NCBI GenBank assembly: GCA_013400975.1
Contig: WBMZ01015305.1
Span: 1-64,000, forward strand
Length of the DNA: 64,000 nucleotides
Direction of reading: 5' to 3'
Source: Atrichornis clamosus
Taxonomy: Eukaryota; Chordata; Aves; Passeriformes; Menuridae
Position 1 is the stretch's first letter. Every line of letters begins with the position of its first letter. A program made the position numbers and the translations under genes. Below are positions 10,799 through 22,730 of the stretch, piece by piece. The notes beneath the pieces are model-generated. The model ran no database searches. It was not told where the DNA came from and saw only the letters and a program-made list of their open reading frames with translations.

Positions 10799-13700
10799 AT
10801 GGAGGATCCCATCCAGCTGAAAGAGGAGGGCAATAAATATTTTCAGGCCAGTGACTACGAGAAAGCCCTTCAGAGCTACACTCAAGCCATAAAGCTCAAC
10901 AAGGACAAGGCGCTGCAGGCAGTGCTGTACAGGAACAGGGCAGCCTGTTTCCTCAAAAAGGTGAGAAGAGCTCCCAGCTCACCTGGGCAGTGCTCAAGGG
11001 CAGAGAAGCAAGAAGGGAGCCAAGGGCACTTACTGGTTGTGGACTGTGTGGTTTGTCCGTTTATTGAATGGGGTGTTTCCAGCTGGTCTGAAATGATGTG
11101 TTCTGGGCTCGTGCTGGAGCTTCACTGGGGTGTCCTGTTGGGAAGCGGGAACAGAGAGGTCACCGTGTCCATCATCAGTGGGGACATGCCCTGCTATTCC
11201 ATGGCTAACAAATCTTTCTGCTTTAACAGGAGGAATATGCCAAGGCAGCCTCGGATGCATCTAGAGGTAAGGAGGGGGATGTTCTGAGGAGAGCTGTGTT
11301 GCTGGGAACAATGGCTCAAGCTGCTCTCACATCTGCTTTTGGGACACTGTGGCATTATTCCTTGATGTCCACTAACACCCAAGTGCTGAGGCCACAAGGG
11401 AATTCATGGAGGTTCAAAAGATGTCATACCAATTCTGTGTGTTGGTGCAATCAGTGCTAATCAGGCACTGATCGACACACAGTGTTAATAACAAAGCAAA
11501 TTACAGTTTCCACAGGCCCTTTCCAAGCAGCAAACTCTGATGCCTGATGTTTTGGATCACTTTTCCAGCTATTGACACCAATGCTTCAGATATTAAAGCC
11601 TTGTACCGGCGCAGCCAAGCCCTGGAAAAACTGGGGAAGCTGGACCAAGCATTCAAAGATGCTCAGAAATGTGCCACCCTTGAACCTCGCAACAAAAACT
11701 TCCAGGAGACCCTGAGGCGACTGGGGGCCAACATCCAGGAGAAGGTAAATGCCAGGGGAGCAGTCCTGGAGTCACAGAGCAGGTGTGGGAAGTCCTTGCT
11801 CCGGATTACACCAATGGATTTTTGGTCATGCTGGAAACTTGTAACAATGTAGGGGGATAAATAAGCTCCATTAATTGGAAGGTCATACTTGTGTGTAAAT
11901 CTGAGGATTGGGTTGAATGGTTACATTAGAAACCATTAGAGTGTGGCAGCTCCCTCCTGAGGCTGGCCTGGTCCTGAGTGTCTTGGGAAGGAACTGGGGC
12001 AGCTTTGAACTGGTTCTGACAGTTGCCACATTGACACAGTTACCTTTACAGGGGTGCTGTGAAATTCTTGCACCACTAGGTACTGTGAGGTCTCAGAAAT
12101 GATGGTTTAGGGCTGGCTCTGCCCATGCCCATGAGATGGGTAATGGATGCTGATCACTGAGAAATGATATCTCTTGTTATTCAGCTTAAACTGTCTGTGG
12201 TTTGAGGGTGTGGAGTGTTCTTGAAGCAAGGAGAATTGCTCCTCGATGTTCTCCCTCTGATGCTCTGTGCTCTCTCTCCCTTGGCACAGCTGCGCATTCA
12301 GTTCTCCACGGACTCGAGGGTGCAGAAGATGTTTGAAATCCTGCTGGATGAGAACAGCGACAAAGAAAAGCGAGAAAAGGTGAGAAGTGCCCTGGGCTTG
12401 ACAAAATGGCTGCTTAATGTCAGAGGCTGCACCAGGGAGCAGAACACTGCGTTCCCTTCCCCACCTCCCCTGCATGGAGGATGAGGGACGGAGCTGGGAG
12501 GAGAACTGCACTCAGAGACAGCTGAGAGGGGACATGGCCCGTGAGGAATCACCCCTGTGCCAAGGGAAGGTGGCCCAACCTCCCAAATACCAAAGGTGGG
12601 ATCAGACTGGACTTCTGCTAGGTCCTACTCTGCCACCCTCCAGATGTTCCCCTCCAACCAGTGACCCACACTTCTTGGGCAGAGTGGAGCTCATCCCTAA
12701 ATGCACCTGGATAAACTGTCTGCTGGGGTTTGAGCTGGTCTGCTGCATCTGCCAGGAGATGGCCAATCACAGCACCCACCAGGATCTCCCAGAGCTGCAG
12801 GGAGATGTTCTGGAGGCTGGGCTGTGCCACTGACCCCTGGTTCTTCTGCCTCCCACCCAGGCTGCAAACAACCTCATAGTCCTGGGGCGGGAGGAAGCAG
12901 GTGCCGAGAGGATTTTCCAGAATAATGGGGTCAACTTGCTGCTGCAGCTGATAGAAACCAAAAATCCTGAGCTGATCCTGGCAGCCGTGAGGACACTTTC
13001 AGGAATGTGCACAGGACATAAGGCTCGGGTAAGGACAGGGTGCTTGGACCTGCACTGCTATCGTCTTGCACATGGGGAGGGGGAAATTGCAATGCTTGTG
13101 GTGTTTGTGAGCAGTGGGAAAAAATTAAAACTCTGCCATGTACTGACCCAGGATTCACTGAGGAAATTGTTTCTTTGTCCCAGCTGAGCCTGACCTTTCT
13201 AAAGCACACAAGAAGGAAAAGCCTTTGCTAACACTGTGCTGCTCTCTCCTCCCTGGGGCCAGGCCACTGCCATTCTCCATTACCTGGGCATCGACAGCAT
13301 TTGTACGTGGATGTCGGTGGACAACGAGGAAATCTCCCTGGCTGTCTGCAACCTCCTGCAGACCATCACCGACTGCTTGCTGGGCCAGGGCAAGGAGGAG
13401 CACCACGGCAAGGAGGAGGCTCTCGTGCTAGGTAACAGCACATCACCTGCTGGTGCTTCCCTCTGGCTGCAGAAGTGGGCCAAGCAAGGAGGGCTCTGCT
13501 CCTGGGATTCCACCTAATTCCTTGTTCTTTGGTGAAGTGGGGGCTTCACCCTTCAGCTGTGCAGGATAGCAGCCTGCACAGAGCTCTTATCCTCAAGGAT
13601 AGCTTAAATACCTCTGTTCCAGTCACACGATGGCTTTGAGTGGTTTTACTGGGTTCACCTGCTTTCAGAGATAATTTCTTGTAACTGGCTGCTTCTGTTT

Positions 13701-16700
13701 TCCTCTGTGTAGATACTAAGAAGGATTTGAAGATGATCACAATGCATTTGCTGGACATGCTGGTCAGCAAGAAAGTGTCTGGGCAAGGGCGAGACCAAGC
13801 TCTCAACCTCCTCAACAAGAATATACCAAGGAAGGACCTGAAAGACCATGACAACAGCAGGAGCATCTTTGTCATCGACAATGGTGAGTCCTTCCCTGCC
13901 ATCCTGTCCTGATTTGGGAGATGTGGAGCTGTGTGTTCTTGCCTGAATACCTGTAGAACTGATCCTCCCTATAAAGTAAATCCTCTCTGGCTTTTTTTTG
14001 GTGCAGGCAAGCCTGGAGGAAAATTAGACTTATTAGCAGGAAACAGTACTAAGAGAAAATAAACTGTGTATGGGAACAAGAATTTTTGAGTTTTTAAAGG
14101 ACTGCCTAACATCCCTGCTTAGTTTTTTCCAATGTATCTGCTAATGTTAGGAGGATTTGGCTTGGATAAATTGTCTAGTTTAGAGGGTATGAGATGAGAA
14201 CCTGCGGAGTTTGGTGGACCCATAAACTGATCAATTCCAAAACTGAACAAGGGTGAGGAATTTGTGTGCTGTGTGTTTTTACACTAATTCCAATGCATGT
14301 GTGTGTTACCATTTTGATGGAAGTTATTTAATAATAATTCAGCAAAAGGAGGGCTAAGACATCCAGAATCACTTGAGTTTTCCTCAGTCAGAGCCTCCAG
14401 CCCTGGAGGTCAGTGGGTTAAATGTCTGCTGACAAAAATGACAGATCCAGCCAGGGGCCTAATGCAGTTTTGCTTATCTCACTCTTGAGAGTTGGAAAAA
14501 AGCCTGATGCTGCAAACCTGTAATCTCACCAGCAGAAGCTCCTCCCCAGTAAATATCAGAGTGTCTTTTCTGCTTAAGACTTCTGTGATTAGGTTGCAAA
14601 ATAATTGAAAATCAACCAAGTTGGCTATTCCACAGCAAGAAGGTAAGAAATGGTATCTTGCGTTTTGCACAGACCCTCTCCCCTCTGACAGCCGTGTCCC
14701 TCCATCGTTTCCAGGCTTAAAAAAGATACTGAAAGTGGTGGGCCAGATTCCTGAGATGCCTGACTGCCTGCCTCTGACAGAGAACACCCAGCTGACTGCT
14801 TCTGTCCTCCTAAATAAGCTCTACGATGACCTGCGCTGCGACCCCGAGCGTGACAACTACCGGGTGATCTGCGAGGAGTACATCAAGTGAGTCGGGGTGA
14901 GCTGCCCAGAGGGGCAGGAGCAGGGGGTCTTAAGGATGAGTTGAGGCACTTGATGTCCACTTCTGTTTAAAATTGAGACTCTGGGAGATCATTATTTGCT
15001 TGAGATCCTGCTGGATCACGGCCTTTGCGGGAATTTGTGCTCAGCTGTGTCCCAAATACCAATATAATTCAGCAGCAAAGCTGAGGGAGGACATTCCCTC
15101 CCCACTACTGTTCCATACACTACTCCCTCCATCCCATGCAGGAGCAAAATCGACCCACAAGACATGGATAAGACACTCCATGCCGTCCAGATTGTGTCTG
15201 GAGTTCTGCAAGGCCCCTTTGATTTAGGCAACAAGCTGCTCGGTATGAAGGGAGTGATGGAGATGATGGTTGCCCTGTGTGGGTCCGAGCGGGAGATTGA
15301 CCAGCTGGTGGCTGTGGAAGCCCTCATCCATGCTTCCACCAAGCTGAGCCGAGCCACCTTCATCATCACCAACGGCGTGACGCTCCTGAAGGAGATCTAC
15401 AAGAAGACCAAGAACGAGAAGATCAAAATCCGAGCTCTGGTGGTAAGGATGCAGCCACTGCCTCTACTGGCTGCCACACTCACCAGCTGAATCCTGGGCT
15501 TGGGAGAAGAGGGAGGTTCTGGGAATGTGTTGGGTTCACTCGCCTCAGCTTGGTGATGGTTTATGGTGTTCCTCCCTGCAAGGAAGGGGCAGACAGCAAA
15601 CCTGGAGGGCACATGGATTATTGGTAGATTTGGAAGGAAAACTGGTTAATCTTCCATTAAAGACATCCAACAGGAGAACAAGGCATCCCTTTGCTGTGCT
15701 ACAAGCTGAACGATCTACTGGCTGTTAGAATGCTTCCTCTTTGCTAGAACTGACTTCACACTTGAGATATGGGCTTAGGCTGGTTTGGGGCAGCAACACG
15801 AGAGGATTAATGAGCCTTTCTCACGGGTATGACCTCCTCATCCTCCTCAGGGTCTCTGCAAGCTGGGCTCAGCAGGAGGTACGGACTATGGCCTGCGGCA
15901 GTTTGCTGAAGGCTCCACTGAGAAGTTAGCCAAGCAGTGCCGAAAGTGAGTGACTTCAGTGATTTCTTCAATCCTTCTAATCTTTGCAAAATACAATATG
16001 TTCCTTTCCCACGAGATCCTGCCCACACACTGCCTTCATATCCTGTTGCTGCCTGACAGCTGATGATGCCCCCAGAGTCCTTGCACTGGGACCTGGAGCT
16101 CCTCTGTGCCTGAAGCAGCCATATGTTCCTCCTGCCTCAGTATCCAGATGAGCCTTCTCCCTCCCTCACTGCCCACGGGAACACCAGGCCTCCCTCTGAG
16201 GTGCCTCCCTCTTTGCCAGAGTGGTACAGCCTAATCAAGTGCTACCTTGAATATGCACAAGTCCCTTCTGAAGGTGAATTTACCAAGTGGGGTAACCAAG
16301 GAGATGGGATGACGTTAGAAGTGACAGAATGGGTGGTCAGTCCTGCAGGCATCTCGTGTTTTGTGGCATGGTGAAGGCAAAGCAGTGCCGAGTGCTGTCC
16401 TGGTCTGTCATTCCCTGCAGCATTTAGATCCCTCAAGTTGAGCCATGGGAGGAAGGTCATGTCTCAAGGGAAAGCATCCAGAGTCTTAGGAGCTGCAGCA
16501 GAACCTGAGGACATGTTTGGACCTGAATCAGTATTAATATCTGTTTTTCCTCCCTCTTTTTCCAGATAAATTAGTCCTGGCTCCCGAGACAGAAATGTGG
16601 ATGTTTTTCTCTCTTCCAGATGGTTGTGCAACACCAGCATTGATGCTCGCACCAGGAAATGGGCTGTGGAAGGGTTGTCGTATCTCACCCTCGATGCAGA

Positions 16701-19700
16701 TGTGAAAGATGACTTTGTTGAAGATGAGCCAGCCCTGAAAGCTATGTTTGATTTAGCCAAGGTCTATCTCCTTTCCTTGTTTCCTCATTCCTCTGGTAGC
16801 AATCAGTTCTCCCAGCTCTCCAGCCCTACACTGTGTCCCCAGTCAGGAGGAGCTCTGACCCCAACCTCTCACCTCTAGTTCAGCAGAACTTCAGTTTTGC
16901 CTGTGCCCTGAAGACACCTCAAGGCTGTTACCATCCTGCTCTTTTCCCTAGACCGAGGAAGGTTGCTCCTACCTTCACTGTCAGCAACTGCATGAAAACC
17001 AAAAGCATCAAGGTGTTGACAGCACCTGATGATGTCAAACAGCTTGTTTGACCATAAAAACTTTTGGTTTTCCCTGCCATGGTTTATAAAGTTGGGGATA
17101 AGGCTGAGAACATTTCCACCAGTGCAAAACAGCATGATGGCAGTCCAAAGGCACCCGTTTCCCTGGTGTGTCCTCACCCTCACATAAAGTTTTGTTTTTC
17201 TGCACAGACAAGTGACAAGACTATCTTGTATTCTGTGGCTTCTGCACTGGTGAACTGTACCAACAGCTATGATACCAAGGAACTGGTCCCAGAGCTGGTG
17301 CAGCTGGCAAAATTCTCCAAGCAGCACGTGCCGGAGGAGCATCCAAAGGTGGGTTGTGTACAGCTGGAGGTGCTGCTCAGATCTGAAAACTTTCTTTGGT
17401 GTATCCATTGTCACAGGCTTCACATCTCCTGTCTCTGATACTGCTTTGCTCTCCAGCCAGGCTTGGCTGTAGGTAGCAGAATGGCAGCTGCTAAGGGCTA
17501 ACCCTTTTCCAATGTTTTCTCCTCAGGACAAGAAGGATTTTGTGGTGAAGCGGGTGAAGCGGCTGCTGAAAGCTGGGGTTGTGTCTGCCTTGGCCTGCAT
17601 GGTGAAAGCTGACAGTGCCATTCTGACAGACCAGAGCAAGGAGCTCATTGCCAGGTGCCTTCACCGCTCTCCTGGGAGCCAGGAGCACTGGCCAGCCCAC
17701 AGGCCATGGGGATGGACACTTGGGCTAGCTCCTTGTTCATGGGGTGGGGCATTCTGTCTGGGGGAAGCGATGAAAGGGAGGTGGAGAAAAGATTTAAAAC
17801 CAAAGATTTTGTCAGCAATGTCATAAAAATCCACATTCTGACCTTCAAGCTGGCTTACAGGGCTGCCTTGCTAGGATGCATTTTGAATTTCTAGTCCTCT
17901 GTATTGGTCCTGACTGGAATAGAGTTCATCTTACAGATCTGGCAACTTCTTACTGTGCCATTTGTTGCTTCTTCATAGAGTGCTGTGTGCACTGTGTTAA
18001 GCATCTGGAATTTACCTGGTGGCTCTGGCACTCCTGCAGAACCTCAGCCCCTTTCCATGAGGGCTGTTGGCTGTTGCTGTCCCATGTGGCTGTTTCACTG
18101 AGTGTTCTGTGCTTCTGCAGGGTGTTTCTTGCCTTGTGTGAAGACCCCAAGGACCGTGGGACCATTGTTGCTCAAGGCGGAGGGAAGGTGATCACTTTTA
18201 TGGCAGTTCCTGATGTGCAGTTGTGTTTGCTGGGAGTTTGGGATGTGTCTCCAGTGAGGGACAGTGACAGAAAAGCACGAGCTGCCCTGGTAGCCCCTGA
18301 GGCCACACTGACATTCCAGTGCCACCTCTGCAAGGCTCCAAAGAACTGATGTTCTTGGAGTGACTGTGTGTGAGCTACAAGCTCTGGTGTGGTGCCTATT
18401 TGAGAACAACACCAAGACATCATGGAGGGCTACAGAATATTTTTAACTTATTTCAGTCTGTTAGGGCAATCCTGTAAATCTTCTTAGAACACTGAATGCT
18501 CTCCTGTGTGTCTCCAGGCCCTGATACCTCTGGCTGTGGAAGGCACAGACGTTGGCAAGATAAAGGCTTCTCATGCTCTGGCAAAAATTGCTGCTATCTC
18601 AAATCCGGACATTGCATTCCCAGGGGAGAGGGTAAGCTTAAAAAAAAATAATAAAAACCACAAAAGTATTGATAATTCCTTTAGCAAATGAACATTGCTA
18701 ATACCTGAGAGCTGGAAAAGCAGTGACATGCCTTCCTTTCCAGGTGTATGAGGTGGTGAGGCCCCTCGTCAGCCTGCTGAACACAGAGAGAGATGGCCTC
18801 CAGAACTACGAGGCTCTTTTAGGTCTCACTAACTTTTCAGGAAGAAGTGATAAACTTAGGTGAGTTTACCTGCTTTTTATCATTCTTTCTTCCCCAGGAG
18901 TGAATGTAAACTACAGCTGAACACTTGCTGGACTATGAAGACTTGTCAGTTTGAGCTACCTTTGACAGAGGTCTCAGAGCTAAAAGATTAATAAAATAGG
19001 AAAAGGAGAGTGGCACATTTTCCTGTGGAAACAGGAAAGACGTGAACCTCATCTGCATTAGACAGGGAATGAACCACATCACGAGCTCCAGTGCTGCAGA
19101 CACTGATTTGTTTCAAGACCTTCCCTGCAGTTAATATTTGATCCATTGATTATTGCTTGACCCGAGATGTGGGGTTTTTTTTATTGTTCTTTGACACAGG
19201 TTGAAGATAGTCAAAGAGAAGGCCCTGGCAGATATTGAAAACTACATGTTTGAGAATCATGACCAGCTCCGGCAGGCAGCCACAGAGTGCATGTGCAACT
19301 TGGTGGTCAACAAGGAGGTAACTCACAGACAAACCTGACTGTCTGCAGCAGCCCCTGTGATGAGCCATTCCTAAATGTGTTATCTCTGGGTATCCTGGGG
19401 TTTGTTTTTTTTTAGGTTCAGGAGCGGTTTGTGGCTGATGGGAATGACAGGCTGAAGTTGGTGGTGTTACTGTGTGGTGAGGATGATGAGAAAGTCCAGG
19501 TGGCAGCGGCAGGAGCCCTGGCCATGCTTACGGCAGCACAGAAGAAACTCTGCTCTAAGATGACTCAAGTGGTAAGACCATAACTTGGATTGTGGGCAGT
19601 GTGGATGTACCCTGGAAGGGTCCTGGCTCAGACAGGAAAATGCCTCTCAAAAGGAAGTTGCAATCTACTAGTTTGATAGTGAAAAACCTGGTGGAGTTGG

Positions 19701-20571
19701 GGTCTAGATGTGCATGCTCCTCTTCCATTTTGATAAATAACCTGAAATCCTTGTTTACTCAGAAATGAGAAAAGCTTGATCAATAACCTAATGAGCTTTA
19801 CAGATCCCAAAGGATCCCTTCCCTGCACAGATCTGTAGGCCTTGGCAACCCAGATGTTGCATGGCTGAGTGTCTGAAGAGCTGTGGTTGAGAACCCCTGA
19901 AGTCTGTTGTGTTGCACACATGATGATGTTGGACACTGGGGCTTTTTAGGATAAAAATGATTAATTGAGCCAGAAGAGAGGCTCAGGAATATCAGGGTGG
20001 GGGAGAGTGTGGTCTGCTTCTGGTCATCTCAGCTATGTCAATACTCTGGTCAGATTCTTTACACAGAGATTATGCAGCAGCCTAAGCATGAAACGTTTCA
20101 TATAGTGCCAGTGCCATGAAAGACTCTGAGTTTGGTGTAACAAAAATTGAGTTCAAATGTTTGGAGTCAGGTTTCCTTAGTTAAAGAATGAAATAACCAT
20201 AACTGACATGAGTATTGCTGTTCCTTCTGCTAAGGAAGGAAAAGTTGTGTTCCTGGTTGAGATATTCTTCACATCAGTACTAAGGATCTCTCTCTCCCTT
20301 CAAGACCACCCAGTGGCTTGAAATCCTGCAGAGGCTCTGCCTGCATGACAACATGGAGGTGCAGCACCGAGGATTGGTCATTGCTTTCAACTTAATCAGT
20401 GCTGACAAAGAGCTGGCGAAGAAGCTGGTGGAGTCGGAGCTCCTGGAGATCCTGACGTACATCGGGAAGCAGGAGGATCACCCCCAGAAGCAGCACATCA
20501 TTAGTGTGGCACGTGATTGCCTCACGAGGTGCATGGATTATGAGCTGATCAAACCTCTCTCTCAGGCATGA
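10799..20571 (+). CDS. UNC45B: UNC45B, muscle myosin co-chaperone, complete
   Basis: UNC45B is a cytosolic HSP90 co-chaperone that folds the myosin motor domain and is needed for sarcomere assembly in striated muscle. Nineteen coding exons join in phase: 10799-10960, 11230-11266, 11569-11744, 12290-12379, 12861-13028, 13263-13431, 13713-13883, 14715-14886, 15142-15442, 15851-15945, 16620-16761, 17208-17348, 17527-17654, 18121-18187, 18518-18631, 18744-18859, 19200-19317, 19416-19571 and 20305-20571 (TGA). The product is 929 aa; human is about 931. Residues 1 to about 115 form three TPR repeats that bind HSP90. The rest is the armadillo-type central and UCS domains that bind myosin. The residue pattern follows UNC45B, not UNC45A, throughout. 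I chose the start M-E-D-P because it aligns with family members and sits just after a splice acceptor; an in-frame ATG at 10760 would add 13 residues. The donor after codon 350 (AAG/GTCTAT) is weak, and two residues seen in human are absent there. Confidence 0.97.
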
Positions 20572-21085
20572 GGAGATGAAAAGCACCAAAAAAGGCTGAA
20601 TGTAGGGGGAAAAAAGATGGAGAAATGCGGAAAAGTGAGGGCCATGAGGGGAATCTAGTGCCATTGTCAAGGCATGGAATAGTTTGGGGACAACTTCGGA
20701 GGATCATAAAATGTATGAGGAAAAGAAGGGCATTTGCCTGGGAAATTTGGAAAGTGTCCATCTGAGCAATTCCCAGATGGTGTAAATCCTTTCTCTGCCC
20801 CCATTCAGCTGATAATGATGAAAGCTTCAAGGTCCAGCAGTAAAAGAGTTGGTTGCGTTGGAGATGTGTCAGGAGGCTGTTGGAAGGAAACTCAACTAAG
20901 CTGAAATCTGTTCTGCATTCATCTCTAGCTCCGGGTACTTCTGGAATTCCCAGCAATGGTGGAACAGGGAGAGTTAAGTGCCTTCTAAACTGTAGTCAGA
21001 AAATAAGTTGGATTTTAGCTGTGTGCTTTTTTGTTCTTTTATAGTTAGTTGTGTGCCAAAGTGTGAGGATGGTGGATGAACTCTT

Positions 21086-21091
21086 AATAAA
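21086..21091 (+). other. Poly(A) signal of UNC45B
   Basis: A perfect AATAAA lies 515 bases after the UNC45B stop and is followed within about 35 bases by a GT/T-rich stretch (tctgttctgattttatt). This is the usual layout of a cleavage site. No earlier AATAAA occurs in the 3' UTR. Confidence 0.75.
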
Positions 21092-21099
21092 TTCACTAC

Positions 21100-22240
21100 T
21101 TTGTTCCATGTGGAATTTCTGTTCTGATTTTATTAAGCAAAAGGAGGATGTAAGGCAAGTCTCACTTGTAGTTTTGCATCACACCTGGAAAACTGGAGTA
21201 ATTGGTAGCACAGGCTGATTTTTCACCCTTTGCAAACCATCCAGTGCTGCCCAAATGCAGCAGAGTCACCACAAAAGGCTTTACGACAAGGTGGGCACCA
21301 AGGGGTTAAGCTGAGGTTCACACCAGGGCACAGTGTTTGGCTCAACAGGGAATGTTGAAAATATTTATCGAAAAAGTGGAATGAGAAGCAACGCACCAGT
21401 TGGTCTTCACATTAAACTTCATTATATAAATGTTTTCATTCAAGCACAAACTCCTAATGCATTCTGTGGACAACAGAAAAAAATCACAGACCCTTGCTTT
21501 AGTCCCTGGGGGGAAGTCCCTAAGCATGTAGTAAATATAATCTTTCTCAGCGATGATTTACATGTGAATTCAAGCGCATTAAAATATTTCTGGTTATGCT
21601 AAGCATCAGTGATGTCCATGATAGGCATAGCATGATGAAATGTTGATGTCTGGGGCTTATGGGGATAGTCTTTTCTTGCATGTTGATTACGGGGGGGGGA
21701 AAAAATCAATGGAAAGTGCCTCTAGTATCCTGTCTTTGGAAAAGATTAAAGATTTTAAGCTAATAGGTTTGATGACCTAAAGGCAAATTTATTCGGAGGG
21801 TGATTCCAGCTGTGTACAATGTCTTCTCCTCATTGCAAGCACATTTAGTTAAATCACTGGTGCTTTATAATCACAGCAGGGGGATATCAGACTGTTCTTC
21901 CAAATCAAGGGAGCCACATTCTGTGGTGAAAAATATGGTTTGTTTTCTACCAGCCTTCAATTTTTGGATATCCAGTTTAGGGGATTTTGAATCTGTCTTT
22001 TGGAAGTACTTTATATTAACTCTATACAGTTTTATCTAACCAGCATTTCTGACACCAAGACAAAATGCCATGGGTATTGAAGGGCAAAGTTTTCTTTCTC
22101 CCACTAAAGTTTCTCTTTGGAGCAACTGGGTTCTACTAAGCCGTGTTGATTGCTGCTGAAGTTGAGTGGGGAAATAACTTCTGTAAAAGCCATTTATTGG
22201 CATTTTTCAGCTAAAACATGGACAGAACACCCACCCCACA
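21100..22240. other. Non-coding interval after UNC45B
   Basis: The sequence is A/T-rich, with a short G run at about 21690, and no recognisable exon or repeat family. The open frames are short and unsupported. I see no gene here. Confidence 0.5.
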
Positions 22241-22730
22241 CCGACGCAGCCCTCACTCCCCCTCAGGCTTCCTCAGGGCGGGAAACGCTCGCACCGCCCC
22301 CAGCTCCTCTAACGCGCCCTCCTATTGGCTCCCGCTGCTCCCCGGCAGAGTCGTGCACTGTCATTGGTTGTTTCCACTGAGGGGCGGGGCAAAGCGGGCG
22401 GCTCCGCCCCGGCGCGTCTGGGCCTGCGGGGGGGGAGCGGCGTGAGGGGACACGGGGTACCGGGACACGGGACGTGGGACACCGGGGCTGGGTAAAGAGG
22501 GTCCGGGGGTTGTGGGACCGCGGTGGGGCAGGTGAGGGTTCGCGGTGTGGGAGTCCAGGGCTAGGGAGGCTGAGGGAACGCGGAGGCGGCTGTGGGAGCT
22601 GGCTGAGGGGGCTGAACCCGACGGAGGTCGGGCATGTGGGGATTTGCGGGATGGGGGAGGATATCTGGAAGCTTGGGGGATGCGGGGCTGGGGTAGGGCG
22701 GACACGGGCAGAGGAACTGGTTACTTAAGA
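22240..22730 (+). promoter_or_regulatory. Isolated CpG-island promoter between UNC45B and PEX12
   Basis: A CpG island stands about 1.2 kb beyond the UNC45B poly(A) signal and nearly 6 kb from the PEX12 start, so it belongs to neither. It contains two inverted CCAAT boxes (ATTGG at 22324-22328 and 22363-22367) followed by a GC box GGGGCGGGGC at 22381-22390. This is the classic order of a housekeeping promoter firing rightward. The following 300 bases are strongly G-rich. Reading into it I find no conserved protein; the first recognisable product is the snoRNA 0.7 kb downstream. Confidence 0.65.

Noticed and set aside
17020..17060. A TGATGA motif in a UNC45B intron as a snoRNA C box
   Set aside because: No D box with a pairing terminal stem follows at the right distance.
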